A DNA stretch of 8,755 nt, from NCBI RefSeq assembly GCF_000716545.1, contig NZ_JNWZ01000117.1, forward strand, positions 1 to 8,755, in the 5' to 3' direction. Shown here one piece after another: positions 1-7,261 of the stretch (position 1 is its first letter; each line of letters opens with the position of its first letter). The position numbers and the translations under genes were made by a program. Under the pieces are notes generated by a model, which worked only from the letters and a program-made list of their open reading frames with translations, made no database searches and was not told where the DNA came from. This stretch comes from Kitasatospora phosalacinea (GTDB taxonomy: Bacteria > Actinomycetota > Actinomycetes > Streptomycetales > Streptomycetaceae).

Positions 1-216
1 TTCGCCTACAACACCGCCGCCCTGCCCCTGGCCGCCACCGGACTCCTCAACCCCATGATCGCCGGCGCCGCCATGGCCTTCTCCTCGGTCTTCGTGGTCA
101 CCAACAGCCTGCGCCTGCGCAACTTCCAGCCGGCCGGGCAGGACGGCGGCGCGAAGCGAGCCGGCGTCAGCGCCCCAGCAGTTCCCCGCCGTTGCAGTGC
201 AGGATCTCCCCGGTGA
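1..216 (+). CDS. copA: Copper-exporting P1B-type ATPase, C-terminal fragment
   Basis: The 5' part lies outside the window; 71 codons and a TGA at 214-216 are seen. The family pumps Cu(I) out of the cytoplasm using ATP. The fragment covers the last two membrane helices. It has the YN pair (fragment residues 3-4) of the penultimate helix and the MAFSS sequence (25-29), matching the MxxSS Cu(I)-site motif of the last helix. It then continues with [13 protein letters not shown], typical of the CopA C-terminus. After this the reading frame runs on for about 29 residues (Q43 onward, Pro/Gly/Arg-rich) with no family resemblance I recognise, and its last 50 bp overlap the 3' end of the convergent SDR gene. 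The family normally ends soon after the LRLR segment, so the tail may reflect loss of an earlier stop. A broader heavy-metal ATPase annotation is the only real alternative. Confidence 0.9.
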   Translation, partial: FAYNTAALPLAATGLLNPMIAGAAMAFSSVFVVTNSLRLRNFQPAGQDGGAKRAGVSAPAVPRRCSAGSPR

Positions 217-886
217 TGAACCCCGCCTCCGCCGAGGCGAGGAAGTACACGGCGGCCGCGACCTCCCCCGACTCGCCGATCCGCCCGAGCAGCGTCCGCG
301 CCGAGCGCCGCGCCACCTCGGCGTCGTCCAGGCGCGGCCCGAAGAACTCGGTGCCCGCGACGGTGCCCGGGGCGACGATGTTGGCGGTGATCCCGGACGG
401 GCCGAGCTGGGCGGCCAGGAAGTGGTTCCAGGCGTGCAGGGACGCCTTCGCGGCGCCGTAGGAGCCCGCGCCGCGCAGCGCGGCGATGGAGGAGACGGTG
501 ACCACCCGGCCGGAGCCGGGGGTGAGCCGGTCGCGGACGGACTCGGTGAGCAGCACGGCGGTCAGCACGTTGCGCTCGAAGTCGCCGCGCCAGCGGGCCA
601 GTACGGCGTGCGGTCCGGCGCCGGGCACGGTCTCCCGGCTGCCGGCGTTGTTGACCAGGACGTCGATCCGGGCGGGCAGGGAGGGCAGGGCGGCTTCCAC
701 GGCGTCCGGGTCGGCGAGGTCGCAGACCAGCGGGGTGACGTTGGCGCCGATCTCCCGCGCGGCCTGGTCGAGGACGCCGGGACGGCGCCCGACGATCACC
801 ACGCGCTCGCCGGCCTCGGCGAAGCGCCGGGCCACCTCCAGACCGATGCCGGTGCCCCCACCGGTGACTACGACGTCCCTGGCCAT
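167..886 (-). CDS. Short-chain dehydrogenase/reductase (SDR), classical type
   Basis: A 239-residue NAD(P)H-dependent oxidoreductase with a Rossmann fold; the substrate cannot be told from sequence. Visible motifs are the cofactor-binding TGGGTGIG (residues 8-15), Arg34-Arg35 after the second strand (usually a sign of NADP(H) preference), Asp56, NNAG (79-82), Asn106, the VSS serines (132-133) and the catalytic YGAAK (Tyr143, Lys147). A PGTV segment follows at 173-176, and NGGELLGR forms the end, as in FabG-like proteins. The Ser-Tyr spacing is about 10 residues, where 13 is common. The ATG at 886 was chosen because GGAGGGAG lies just upstream and the fold begins four residues in; the frame is open for 64 more codons, but that stretch has no SDR character. 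The gene lies 463 bp downstream of gltA, behind a terminator, so it is probably transcribed separately. It converges on copA with a 50-bp overlap. Confidence 0.93.
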   Translation of the reverse strand: MARDVVVTGGGTGIGLEVARRFAEAGERVVIVGRRPGVLDQAAREIGANVTPLVCDLADPDAVEAALPSLPARIDVLVNNAGSRETVPGAGPHAVLARWRGDFERNVLTAVLLTESVRDRLTPGSGRVVTVSSIAALRGAGSYGAAKASLHAWNHFLAAQLGPSGITANIVAPGTVAGTEFFGPRLDDAEVARRSARTLLGRIGESGEVAAAVYFLASAEAGFITGEILHCNGGELLGR

Positions 887-953
887 TGCGCACTCCCTCC
901 CTGACCGTTCACCACGCCGCGCTCCGCAGGCGGTCCGTACCGGATTGCCACGA

Positions 954-981
954 TTCCTATCACGCTGGGTTGCGGCGACAG
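954..981 (-). promoter_or_regulatory. Weak candidate promoter for the SDR gene
   Basis: On the - strand CTGTCG (976-981) lies 16 bp before TAGGAA (954-959). This loosely resembles the streptomycete HrdB-type pattern (TTGACA-like box, TAGRRT-like box). Initiation here would give a leader of about 60 nt before the ATG at 886. The -35 match is poor and the spacing short, so this is only a suggestion. Confidence 0.22.
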
Positions 982-1071
982 CGGGGTGGGTGACGTCGCG
1001 CGCCGACCGTGCGGTGTGGTATGCGTTCGTCCGGACGGGTGCGCGGGCGCACACGGAGAGTGGAGAGAGGG

Positions 1072-1108
1072 AACTCACACCCCCCTGGCGTAACTCTGCG
1101 CCCCCTGG
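1072..1108. repeat. Two-copy direct repeat AACTC-N4-CCCCCTGG
   Basis: Two 17-bp units, 1072-1088 and 1092-1108 on the + strand, share AACTC followed by four variable bases and CCCCCTGG (13 of 17 identical). Their starts are exactly 20 bp apart, close to two helical turns. The second unit runs into a small inverted repeat, GGTA-N5-TACC (1107-1119). They lie about 190 bp upstream of the SDR start and 240 bp downstream of gltA. Spacing on one face of the helix suits a tandem protein-binding site, but I recognise no specific regulator. Confidence 0.5.
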
Positions 1109-1279
1109 TACGTCTTACCTTTTGTAGAGCGGGGCTCCGGCGGGCCCCGGATGGGCTGTCGATCCGTCGACCGCCCTCGCGCACGGCACCGGGCCGGCCC
1201 CGGGCCCCCAGGGGACGCTTTGAGCGGCCGTTCCCGACCGGGGCCGTCCCGGGCGCCGTGCGCCCCAACGCGGCAGAAG

Positions 1280-1331
1280 CGAAGGGGCCCGGCCCCGCCC
1301 CCCGTACGGGAAGGCGGGCCGGGCCCCTTCG
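1280..1331 (-). terminator. Hairpin terminator downstream of gltA
   Basis: CGAAGGGGCCCGG... (1280-1299) pairs with ...CCGGGCCCCTTCG (1313-1331) over about 19 bp with one bulged base. The loop contains a small palindrome, CCCGTACGGG (1301-1310). The hairpin begins 18 bp past the gltA stop. There is no real U-tract, as is common for streptomycete terminators. It separates gltA from the SDR gene. Confidence 0.8.
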
Positions 1332-1349
1332 GCGTTCGCGGCCGACGGC

Positions 1350-2639
1350 TCAGCGGGCGTCGAGCGGCACGTAGTCGCGGATCTCCACGCCGGTGTAGAT
1401 CTGCCGCGGGCGGCCGATCCGGCTGGTCGGGTCCTTGATCATCTCGTGCCAGTGGGCGATCCAGCCGGGGAGCCGGCCGATCGCGAACAGCACGGTGAAC
1501 ATGCTGGTCGGGAAGCCCATCGCGCGGTAGATCAGGCCCGTGTAGAAGTCCACGTTCGGGTAGAGCTTGCGCGAGACGAAGAAGTCGTCCTTGAGCGCGT
1601 GCTCCTCCAGCTTGAGGGCGATGTCCAGCAGCTCGTCGGACTGGCCGAGCTGGGCCAGCACCTCGTGGGCGAGCACCTTGACCTGCGCGGCGCGCGGGTC
1701 GAACGCCTTGTAGACGCGGTGGCCGAAGCCCATCAGCTTGACGCCGTCCTCGCGGTTCTTCACCTTGCGGATGAACGCGTCGACGTCGCCGCCGTCCTTC
1801 TGGATCTGCTCCAGCATCTCCAGCACGGCCTGGTTGGCGCCGCCGTGCAGCGGGCCCCACAGCGCCGAGATGCCCGCCGAGATCGAGGCGAACAGGTTGG
1901 CGTGCGAGGAGCCGACCAGGCGCACCGTCGAGGTGGAGCAGTTCTGCTCGTGGTCCGCGTGCAGGATGAGCAGCTTGTCCAGGGCGTTGACCACGACCGG
2001 ATTGAGCTCGTAGTCCTCGGCCGGGACGGCGAAGGTCATCCGCAGGAAGTTCTCGACGTAGCCGAGGTCGTTGCGCGGGTAGACGAAGGGCTGGCCCATC
2101 GCCTTCTTGTACGCGTACGCCGCGATGGTCGGCAGCTTCGCCAGCAGGCGGACGGTCGACAGGTTGCGCTGCGCCTCGTCGAACGGGTTGTGGCTCTCCG
2201 GGTAGAACGTGGAGAGCGCGCCGACCACCGAGGAGAGCATCGCCATCGGGTGCGCGTCCCGGGGGAAGCCCTGGAAGAAGCGCTTGACGTCCTCGTGCAG
2301 CAGGGTGTGCTGGGTGATCTCGTTGCTGAACGCGGCCAACTCGCCGGCCTTCGGCAGCTCACCGTTGATCAGCAGGTAAGCGGTCTCGATGAAGTTGGCC
2401 TCCGAGGCCAACTGCTCGATCGGGTAGCCGCGGTAGCGCAGGATGCCGGCGTCACCGTCAATGAAGGTGATCGCGGACTTGTTGGCGGCGGTGTTGCCGA
2501 AACCGTTGTCCAGGGTGACCAGGCCGGTCTGCGGGAGCAGCTTCGAGATGTCGAAGCCGGCGTTGCCCGCAGTGCTCTCGACGACGGGGTACTCGTACTC
2601 GCCGTCCTGGTACCGCAGTACTACCGATTTGTCGCTCAC
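1350..2639 (-). CDS. gltA: Citrate synthase (type II, hexameric class)
   Basis: Condenses acetyl-CoA and oxaloacetate to citrate, the entry step of the TCA cycle, in the cytoplasm. The 429 residues match the usual length of bacterial type II enzymes. Catalytic and substrate-binding residues are present in order: His230 in LHADHEQN, His265 in GPLHGGAN, His307 in MGFGHRVYK and Asp364 in PNVDFYTG, equivalent to His229, His264, His306 and Asp362 of E. coli GltA. RIGRPRQIYTG (407-417) is also typical. A GTG start at 2639 is chosen: GAGGA lies a few bases upstream, and the protein then begins SDKSVVLRY as in other streptomycete enzymes. An in-frame ATG 30 bp earlier lacks a good ribosome binding site. 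A terminator hairpin follows the stop. Called citA in Streptomyces coelicolor; from memory that gene also sits near a copper ATPase gene. The related 2-methylcitrate synthase is less likely given length and sequence. Confidence 0.97.
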   Translation of the reverse strand: MSDKSVVLRYQDGEYEYPVVESTAGNAGFDISKLLPQTGLVTLDNGFGNTAANKSAITFIDGDAGILRYRGYPIEQLASEANFIETAYLLINGELPKAGELAAFSNEITQHTLLHEDVKRFFQGFPRDAHPMAMLSSVVGALSTFYPESHNPFDEAQRNLSTVRLLAKLPTIAAYAYKKAMGQPFVYPRNDLGYVENFLRMTFAVPAEDYELNPVVVNALDKLLILHADHEQNCSTSTVRLVGSSHANLFASISAGISALWGPLHGGANQAVLEMLEQIQKDGGDVDAFIRKVKNREDGVKLMGFGHRVYKAFDPRAAQVKVLAHEVLAQLGQSDELLDIALKLEEHALKDDFFVSRKLYPNVDFYTGLIYRAMGFPTSMFTVLFAIGRLPGWIAHWHEMIKDPTSRIGRPRQIYTGVEIRDYVPLDAR

Positions 2640-2872
2640 GTCTTCCTCACCGACGAAATTGATCCTCATCCGACTGCCCTGACTGTCTCAACGATCCCCC
2701 ATCCGAAGGACGGCCGCGCACCCGGGGGTGACCCCGGGAAGGACCGGGGCCTACAAACTCCGCTGCCGCCACCGGTGTGAACCGGACAAGATCGGCGGCG
2801 GCACCGGACCAGGTTCCGCCCTAAATCTCTTCACGTCAAGACAACCTCTGAACGTACCGTACCGCCTCGAAC
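2640..2872 (-). promoter_or_regulatory. gltA upstream region with candidate promoter
   Basis: This 233-bp gap between recD2 and gltA is the only place for a dedicated gltA promoter. On the - strand there is TTGTCT/TTGACG around 2834-2844 and TAGGGC about 15 bp further on, a loose promoter-like arrangement that would leave a leader of roughly 180 nt. An inverted repeat CCGGT-GTGA-ACCGG lies at 2772-2785. A GC-rich imperfect stem (GTGCCGCCGCC with GGTGGCGGCAG, about 2764-2804) could end recD2 transcripts. The promoter boxes are tentative. Confidence 0.35.
2721..2749 (-). other. Two mutually exclusive hairpins in the gltA leader
   Basis: CCCGGGG (2721-2727) and CCCCGGG (2732-2738) form a perfect 7-bp stem with a 4-base loop. 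CCCCGG (2732-2737) can instead pair with CCGGGG (2744-2749) around a 6-base loop. Both share the middle arm, so only one can form at a time. They lie 80-110 bp upstream of the gltA start. Possible roles are attenuation or translation control; such stems also arise by chance in DNA of this composition. Confidence 0.35.
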
Positions 2873-5071
2873 TCAGCCCGCAGCCAATCTGTGGTCCAGC
2901 GCCGAGTGCCGCCGACCGGTGCTCACCGCCCGCACCGCCTGTCCGATGGCCTTGCGCGACCCGACCAGCACCACCAGCTTCCGGGCCCGCGTCACCGCCG
3001 TGTACAACAGGTTGCGCTGGAGCATCGTCCACGCCGAGGTGGTGACGGGAATCACCACCGCCGGGTACTCGCTGCCCTGCGAACGGTGGATCGTCACCGC
3101 GTACGCGTGCGCCAGCTCGTCGAGCTCGTCGAAGTCGTACGGCACCTCCTCGTCCTCGTCGGTCATCACCGTCAGTCGCTGGTCGTCCACGCTCAGTGCC
3201 GTCACGACGCCCACTGTGCCGTTGAAGACGCCGCTGCGCCCCTTGTCGTAGTTGTTCCGGATCTGGGTGACCTTGTCGCCGACCCGGAACGTCCGCCCGC
3301 CGAACCGGCGTTCGGGCAGGCCCTCGCGGGCCGGGGTGACGGCCGACTGGAGCAGCGTGTTCAGCGCGCCCGCCCCCGCCGGGCCGCGGTGCATCGGCGC
3401 CAGCACCTGGACGTCCCGGCGCGGGTCGAGGCCGAAGCGCTGCGGGATGCGGCGGGCCACCACGTCCACCGTCAGGCCGGCCGCACGCTCCGTGTCGTCC
3501 TCGACGAACAGGAAGAAGTCCGGCAGGCCCTCGGTCAGCGGCGGCAGGCCCTCGTTGATCCGGTGCGCGTTGACCACCACGCCGGACTGCTGGGCCTGCC
3601 GGAAGATCCTGGTCAGCCGCACCGAGGGGATCGGGCTGCCCGGCGAGAGCATGTCCCGCAGCACCTCGCCCGCGCCCACCGAGGGCAGCTGGTCGACGTC
3701 CCCCACGAACAGCAGGTGGGCACCCGGCGCGACCGCCTTGACCAGCTTGTTCGCCAGGATCAGGTCCAGCATCGAAGCCTCGTCGACCACCACCAGGTCC
3801 GCGTCCAGCGGCCGGTCCCGGTCGTACGCGGCGTCCCCGCCCGGCTTCAGCTCCAGCAGCCGGTGCACCGTGGAGGCCTCCGCGCCGGTCAGCTCCGCCA
3901 GCCGCTTCGCCGCCCGCCCGGTCGGCGCCGCCAGCACCACCTTGGCCCGCTTCGCCAGCGCCAGCTGCACGATCGACTTCACCGTGAACGACTTGCCGCA
4001 GCCCGGGCCGCCGGTCAGCACCGCGACCTTCTCGGTCAGCGCCAGGCGCACCGACTGCTCCTGCTCCGGCGCCAGTTCGGCCCCCGTGCGCTTGGCCAGC
4101 CAGCCCAGCGCGGCGGGCCAGTCCACGTCCTTGAACCACGGCATCCGGTCCTCCGGCGTGCGCAGCAGCCGCAGCAGCTGGCCCGCCATCGAGATCTCCG
4201 CCCGGTGGAACGGCACCAGGTACACCGCGGTGACCTGCTGCCCGTCGGCCCCCGGCAGCCGCTCGCGCACCACGCCCTCCGCCGCGACCAGCTCCGCCAG
4301 GCAGTCGATCACCAGCCCCACGTCCACCTGGAGCAGCTTCACGCCGTCCGCGATCAGCCGCTCCTCCGGCAGGTAGCAGTGCCCCTGGTCGGTGGACTGC
4401 GACAGCGCGTACTGCAGGCCCGCCTTCACCCGCTCCGGCGAGTCGTGCGGGATGCCCACCGCCTGCGCGATCCGGTCCGCCGTCAGGAAGCCGATGCCCC
4501 ACACGTCCGACGCCAGGCGGTACGGCTGGTTCTTCACCACCCCGATCGAGGCGTCGCCGTACTGCTTGTAGATCCGCACCGCCAGCGAGGTCGACACCTG
4601 CACGCCCTGCAGGAAGACCATCACCTCCTTGATGGACTTCTGCTCCTCCCACGCCTTGGCGATCATCTTCGTCCGCTTCGGGCCCAGGCCCGGCACCTCG
4701 ATCAGCCGCCCCGGCTCGTTCTCGATCACCTCCAGGGTCTCCACCCCGAAGCGCTCCACGATCCGCTCCGCGAACCGCGGCCCGATGCCCTTGATCAGCC
4801 CCGAGCCCAGGTACCGCTGGATGCCCTGGACGGTGGCCGGCAGCACCGTCGTGTAGTTCTCCACCGTGAACTGCCGCCCGTACTGCGGGTGCGAGCCCCA
4901 CCGGCCGAACAGCCGCAGGCTCTCCCCCACCTGCGCCCCCAGCAGCGCCCCCACCACCGTCAGCAGGTCGTTCGCCCCGCGCCCGGTGTCCACCCGGGCG
5001 ACCGTGTACCCGGTCTCCTCGTTGGCGTACGTGATCCGCTCCAGGACCCCCTCCACCTGAGCCAGTTGCAC
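2873..5071 (-). CDS. recD2: RecD2-type SF1B DNA helicase (RecD-like, without RecBC)
   Basis: An ATP-driven 5'-3' DNA helicase of the RecD2 family, which acts without RecBC in repair and replication-fork maintenance. Of 732 residues, the N-terminal part has the family's OB-like start (VEGVLERITYANEETGYTVA) and helix-hairpin-helix segments (GLIKGIGPRFAERI, 91-104; VPGLGPKRTKMI, 126-137). The helicase core follows: motif I GGPGCGKS (354-361, Lys360), motif Ia APTGRAAKR (382-390), motif II VVVDEAS (Asp430-Glu431), motif III GDVDQLPSVG (457-466), motif IV LTRIFRQ (486-492), motif V VTIHRSQGSEYP (659-670) and motif VI LLYTAVTRAR (688-697). The long N-terminal extension before motif I separates it from RecBCD-type RecD. 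A GTG start at 5071 follows GAGGTG at suitable spacing. All motifs look intact. It sits 142 bp downstream of the permease remnants and 233 bp upstream of gltA. Confidence 0.96.
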   Translation of the reverse strand: MQLAQVEGVLERITYANEETGYTVARVDTGRGANDLLTVVGALLGAQVGESLRLFGRWGSHPQYGRQFTVENYTTVLPATVQGIQRYLGSGLIKGIGPRFAERIVERFGVETLEVIENEPGRLIEVPGLGPKRTKMIAKAWEEQKSIKEVMVFLQGVQVSTSLAVRIYKQYGDASIGVVKNQPYRLASDVWGIGFLTADRIAQAVGIPHDSPERVKAGLQYALSQSTDQGHCYLPEERLIADGVKLLQVDVGLVIDCLAELVAAEGVVRERLPGADGQQVTAVYLVPFHRAEISMAGQLLRLLRTPEDRMPWFKDVDWPAALGWLAKRTGAELAPEQEQSVRLALTEKVAVLTGGPGCGKSFTVKSIVQLALAKRAKVVLAAPTGRAAKRLAELTGAEASTVHRLLELKPGGDAAYDRDRPLDADLVVVDEASMLDLILANKLVKAVAPGAHLLFVGDVDQLPSVGAGEVLRDMLSPGSPIPSVRLTRIFRQAQQSGVVVNAHRINEGLPPLTEGLPDFFLFVEDDTERAAGLTVDVVARRIPQRFGLDPRRDVQVLAPMHRGPAGAGALNTLLQSAVTPAREGLPERRFGGRTFRVGDKVTQIRNNYDKGRSGVFNGTVGVVTALSVDDQRLTVMTDEDEEVPYDFDELDELAHAYAVTIHRSQGSEYPAVVIPVTTSAWTMLQRNLLYTAVTRARKLVVLVGSRKAIGQAVRAVSTGRRHSALDHRLAAG

Positions 5072-5213
5072 CGGAACACCTCACCCGCGATCAGGGACAC
5101 GCCACCGCGAAAGGTACTCCGCCCGACCGACAGACCCCGCACCCGCGCGGGCACGCGCGGCGGGTCCGCGCGCCGAAGCGCACGACCCCGCCGCACCCTG
5201 GCCCGGAGCCCCC

Positions 5214-7261
5214 CTACTGCGCACCCTCCCCCAGCCGGAGGACCCGAGGGACGCGCCCGCGCCCCACCCCCCTCCAGGGCGGCCGCGCACGGGATCAGCA
5301 CCAGCAGACCGACCGCCGCCACCGCGACGCCCGCCCGGCCCGGGGCGAGGACCGGCCCGCCCGACCTGGAGGAAGGCCCACGGCTCCAGGGCCGGGCCGA
5401 GCAGCCAGGGCCAGCGTGCCGTCGGTCACCGCCGCGGCCGTCACCGGCAGCCAGCTGGACGAGTCGGATGCCCGCTGCGGCCCGCCCGCCCAGCCCCACC
5501 GTCCACAGGTACGCCGGGGCGCACCCGCGCTCCACCGAGCTGAGCAGCAGCTCCAGCACCACCGCGACCAGCCCGAGCAGCAGGCCGACCGCCGCCGACG
5601 CCCGGAACACCGTCTCCAGCGCGGACACCAGCCCGTCACCTCGGAATCCCACAACTGCCCGTCCAGGTAACGGATCTCCACCGGCGCGCCGCGGCTGATC
5701 GCCCAGCCCGCCGCACCGCCGCCGAACCCGCGACCACCGACTTCAGCCGGTCCGCGTCGATCCGGGCCGTGCTGTTCGCCGATCCGGGCAGCCGCTCCGC
5801 GCCCGGCCCGCCGAACACCAGCAGCCCCCCGACGGTACCGACCTCGCCGACCTCGCCGACCACCGGCCCGATCGCCCGGTCCGCGCCCGCGCCGTCCGGG
5901 AGCACCCCGATGATCCGCACCCGGAACCCGCTCGTCCCGGTGTCCGCGTCGAACGAGCCCTGCGGGAACCGCTCCGCCGTCACCCGCTCGGCCGGCCCCG
6001 GGAGTTGCTCCCCCTCGCCCAGCGGCTCGGCCGGCCCCGGGGCGGTGAGCGCCGCCACCAACGGCGAGCCCGGCTCGTACCGGGCCAGCGCCGCCGGGCC
6101 GACCCCGACCAGGCCGACGCCGCGCACCTGGAGCACCCCCAGCGACGCCCGGCGCCCGGCGCCCGGCCCAACTCATCGACCGGCAGCGGGCGTTGCGACG
6201 TCCCCAGGACTACCGCGTCACCGCCGGTCCGCCACCGCGCGGCCTCCACCCGATCCTCCCGGACGGTGCCCGACACCAGCGCGCCGGACACCGCGCAGGC
6301 CAGCGCGGACACCAGCACCAGCAACGCCGTCAGCGCCGTCAGCCGTCGCCGCCGCGCCCGAACACCGCCCGGCCTGCGCCAACCCGACCAGCCCCACGGT
6401 GCCGTGCCCGCGCCGCGCCCAGCGGGTCACCAGCCGCAGCAGTACCGGGTACGCCCGCAGCACCACCGCCGCCGCCAGGCCCAACAGCACCGACACCAAA
6501 GCCAGTTGAGGGTCCGTCTCGGCCCCCGCCGGGGTCGCGCCGCGCAGCCGCAACTGCAGCACGTCCAGCACCGCCCCCACCAGCACCGCCCCCACCGCGA
6601 CCGGCCGAGCGACCGCTTCAGGCCCCCGGCGCACCAGCGCCCGGCCCTCCCGCCACACCGCCACCGCCGACGCGCCCGCCACCAGCACCGGCCACCACGG
6701 ACCGCGCGGCCGCCCGTCGGCCCGCCGGACGGACGCCGCCCAGCCCGCCAACACCCCCGCCACGGCCGCCGGGGCGGCCTCCAGCAGCCGAACGGCGTCC
6801 AGCGCGGGTTCGCCCGCGCCCCGGGCCCGCTACAGCCCCAGCGCCGCCTCCCTGCGCCGCGCGCCGAGCCGGGCCACGGCCACCGCCGTGGACGCCTCCA
6901 CCGCCGGCAGGCCCGCCAGCACGAACGACTGCAGCATCACCGTCCGGGCCCGCTGCACCGCGAACCCGTCCACCAGCGCCGACAGCCGCTGGTTCAGGTG
7001 CGGCGGCCGCACCGTCCGCACCCCGGCGTGGCAGGGGAGCGCGTCCGGCACCATCCCGCCGCACACCCCCGTGGCCAGCGCCTCGCCGAACCCCCGCGCC
7101 CCGCGCGACAGTTCCTCGGCGCCGGCGGCCGTACCCGAGGCGCCCCAGGGCTACTCCGCGGTCCACAACACCCCGGTCGCGTCCGAGGACTGCGAGCCAC
7201 GCGCCTCCATCGCCTGCCCGAACCTGACGTAGACGCTCGGCTGCTCGTACGAGTCCATCGG
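5214..7261 (-). pseudogene. Decayed FtsX/MacB-type ABC transporter permease, copy B (C-terminal side)
   Basis: Permease remains readable in pieces. In order: a MacB-like end and the first FtsX unit (LQSFVLAGLPAVEASTAV, then RARGAGEPALDAVRLLEAA), middle helices (LVSVLLGLAAAVVLRAYP, then GTVGLVGLAQAGR), another helix (LLVLVSALACAVSGALVSG, about 6270-6326), an extracellular domain (about 5750-6140), the last FtsX unit (SALETVFRASAAVGLLLGLV, about 5570-5640) and a C-terminal LRLGEGAQ with TAG at 5214-5216. The pieces need about seven frame changes (near 6330, 6160, 5745, 5650, 5440, 5380 and 5245) and cross in-frame TAG codons at 7151-7153 and 6830-6832. Such proteins usually act with an ATPase in export or lipid-complex release; none is in the window. 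The N-terminal part is missing or unrecognisable. The boundary with copy A is uncertain by some tens of bases. Sequencing error is unlikely, since adjacent long genes are intact. Confidence 0.82.

Larger units (their letters stand above)
887..1349. other. Intergenic region between gltA and the SDR gene
   Basis: This 463-bp gap has no open frame that I can support as a gene. It holds the gltA terminator hairpin next to the gltA stop, a two-copy direct repeat near its middle and a weak promoter-like pair near the SDR gene. The rest (roughly 1110-1275) is plain GC-rich sequence. The length and the terminator suggest that the SDR gene has its own promoter here. Confidence 0.7.

Noticed and set aside
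887..1078. Upstream extension of the SDR gene to a start at 1078
   Set aside because: The extra 64 residues have no SDR features and would put the glycine motif at residue 72; the ATG at 886 has a strong GGAGGGAG site and the normal motif position.
2640..2669. Alternative ATG start for gltA at 2669
   Set aside because: It has only a weak upstream purine stretch, whereas the GTG at 2639 follows GAGGA and gives the family's usual N-terminus.
2891..5698. A very long open frame (about 935 codons) on the + strand opposite recD2
   Set aside because: Composition is dominated by Arg, His, Gln, Leu and Pro with no domain signal. It mirrors recD2 codon structure and is a GC-driven antisense shadow. 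Another long - strand frame over recD2 (to 5084) is a shadow for the same reason.
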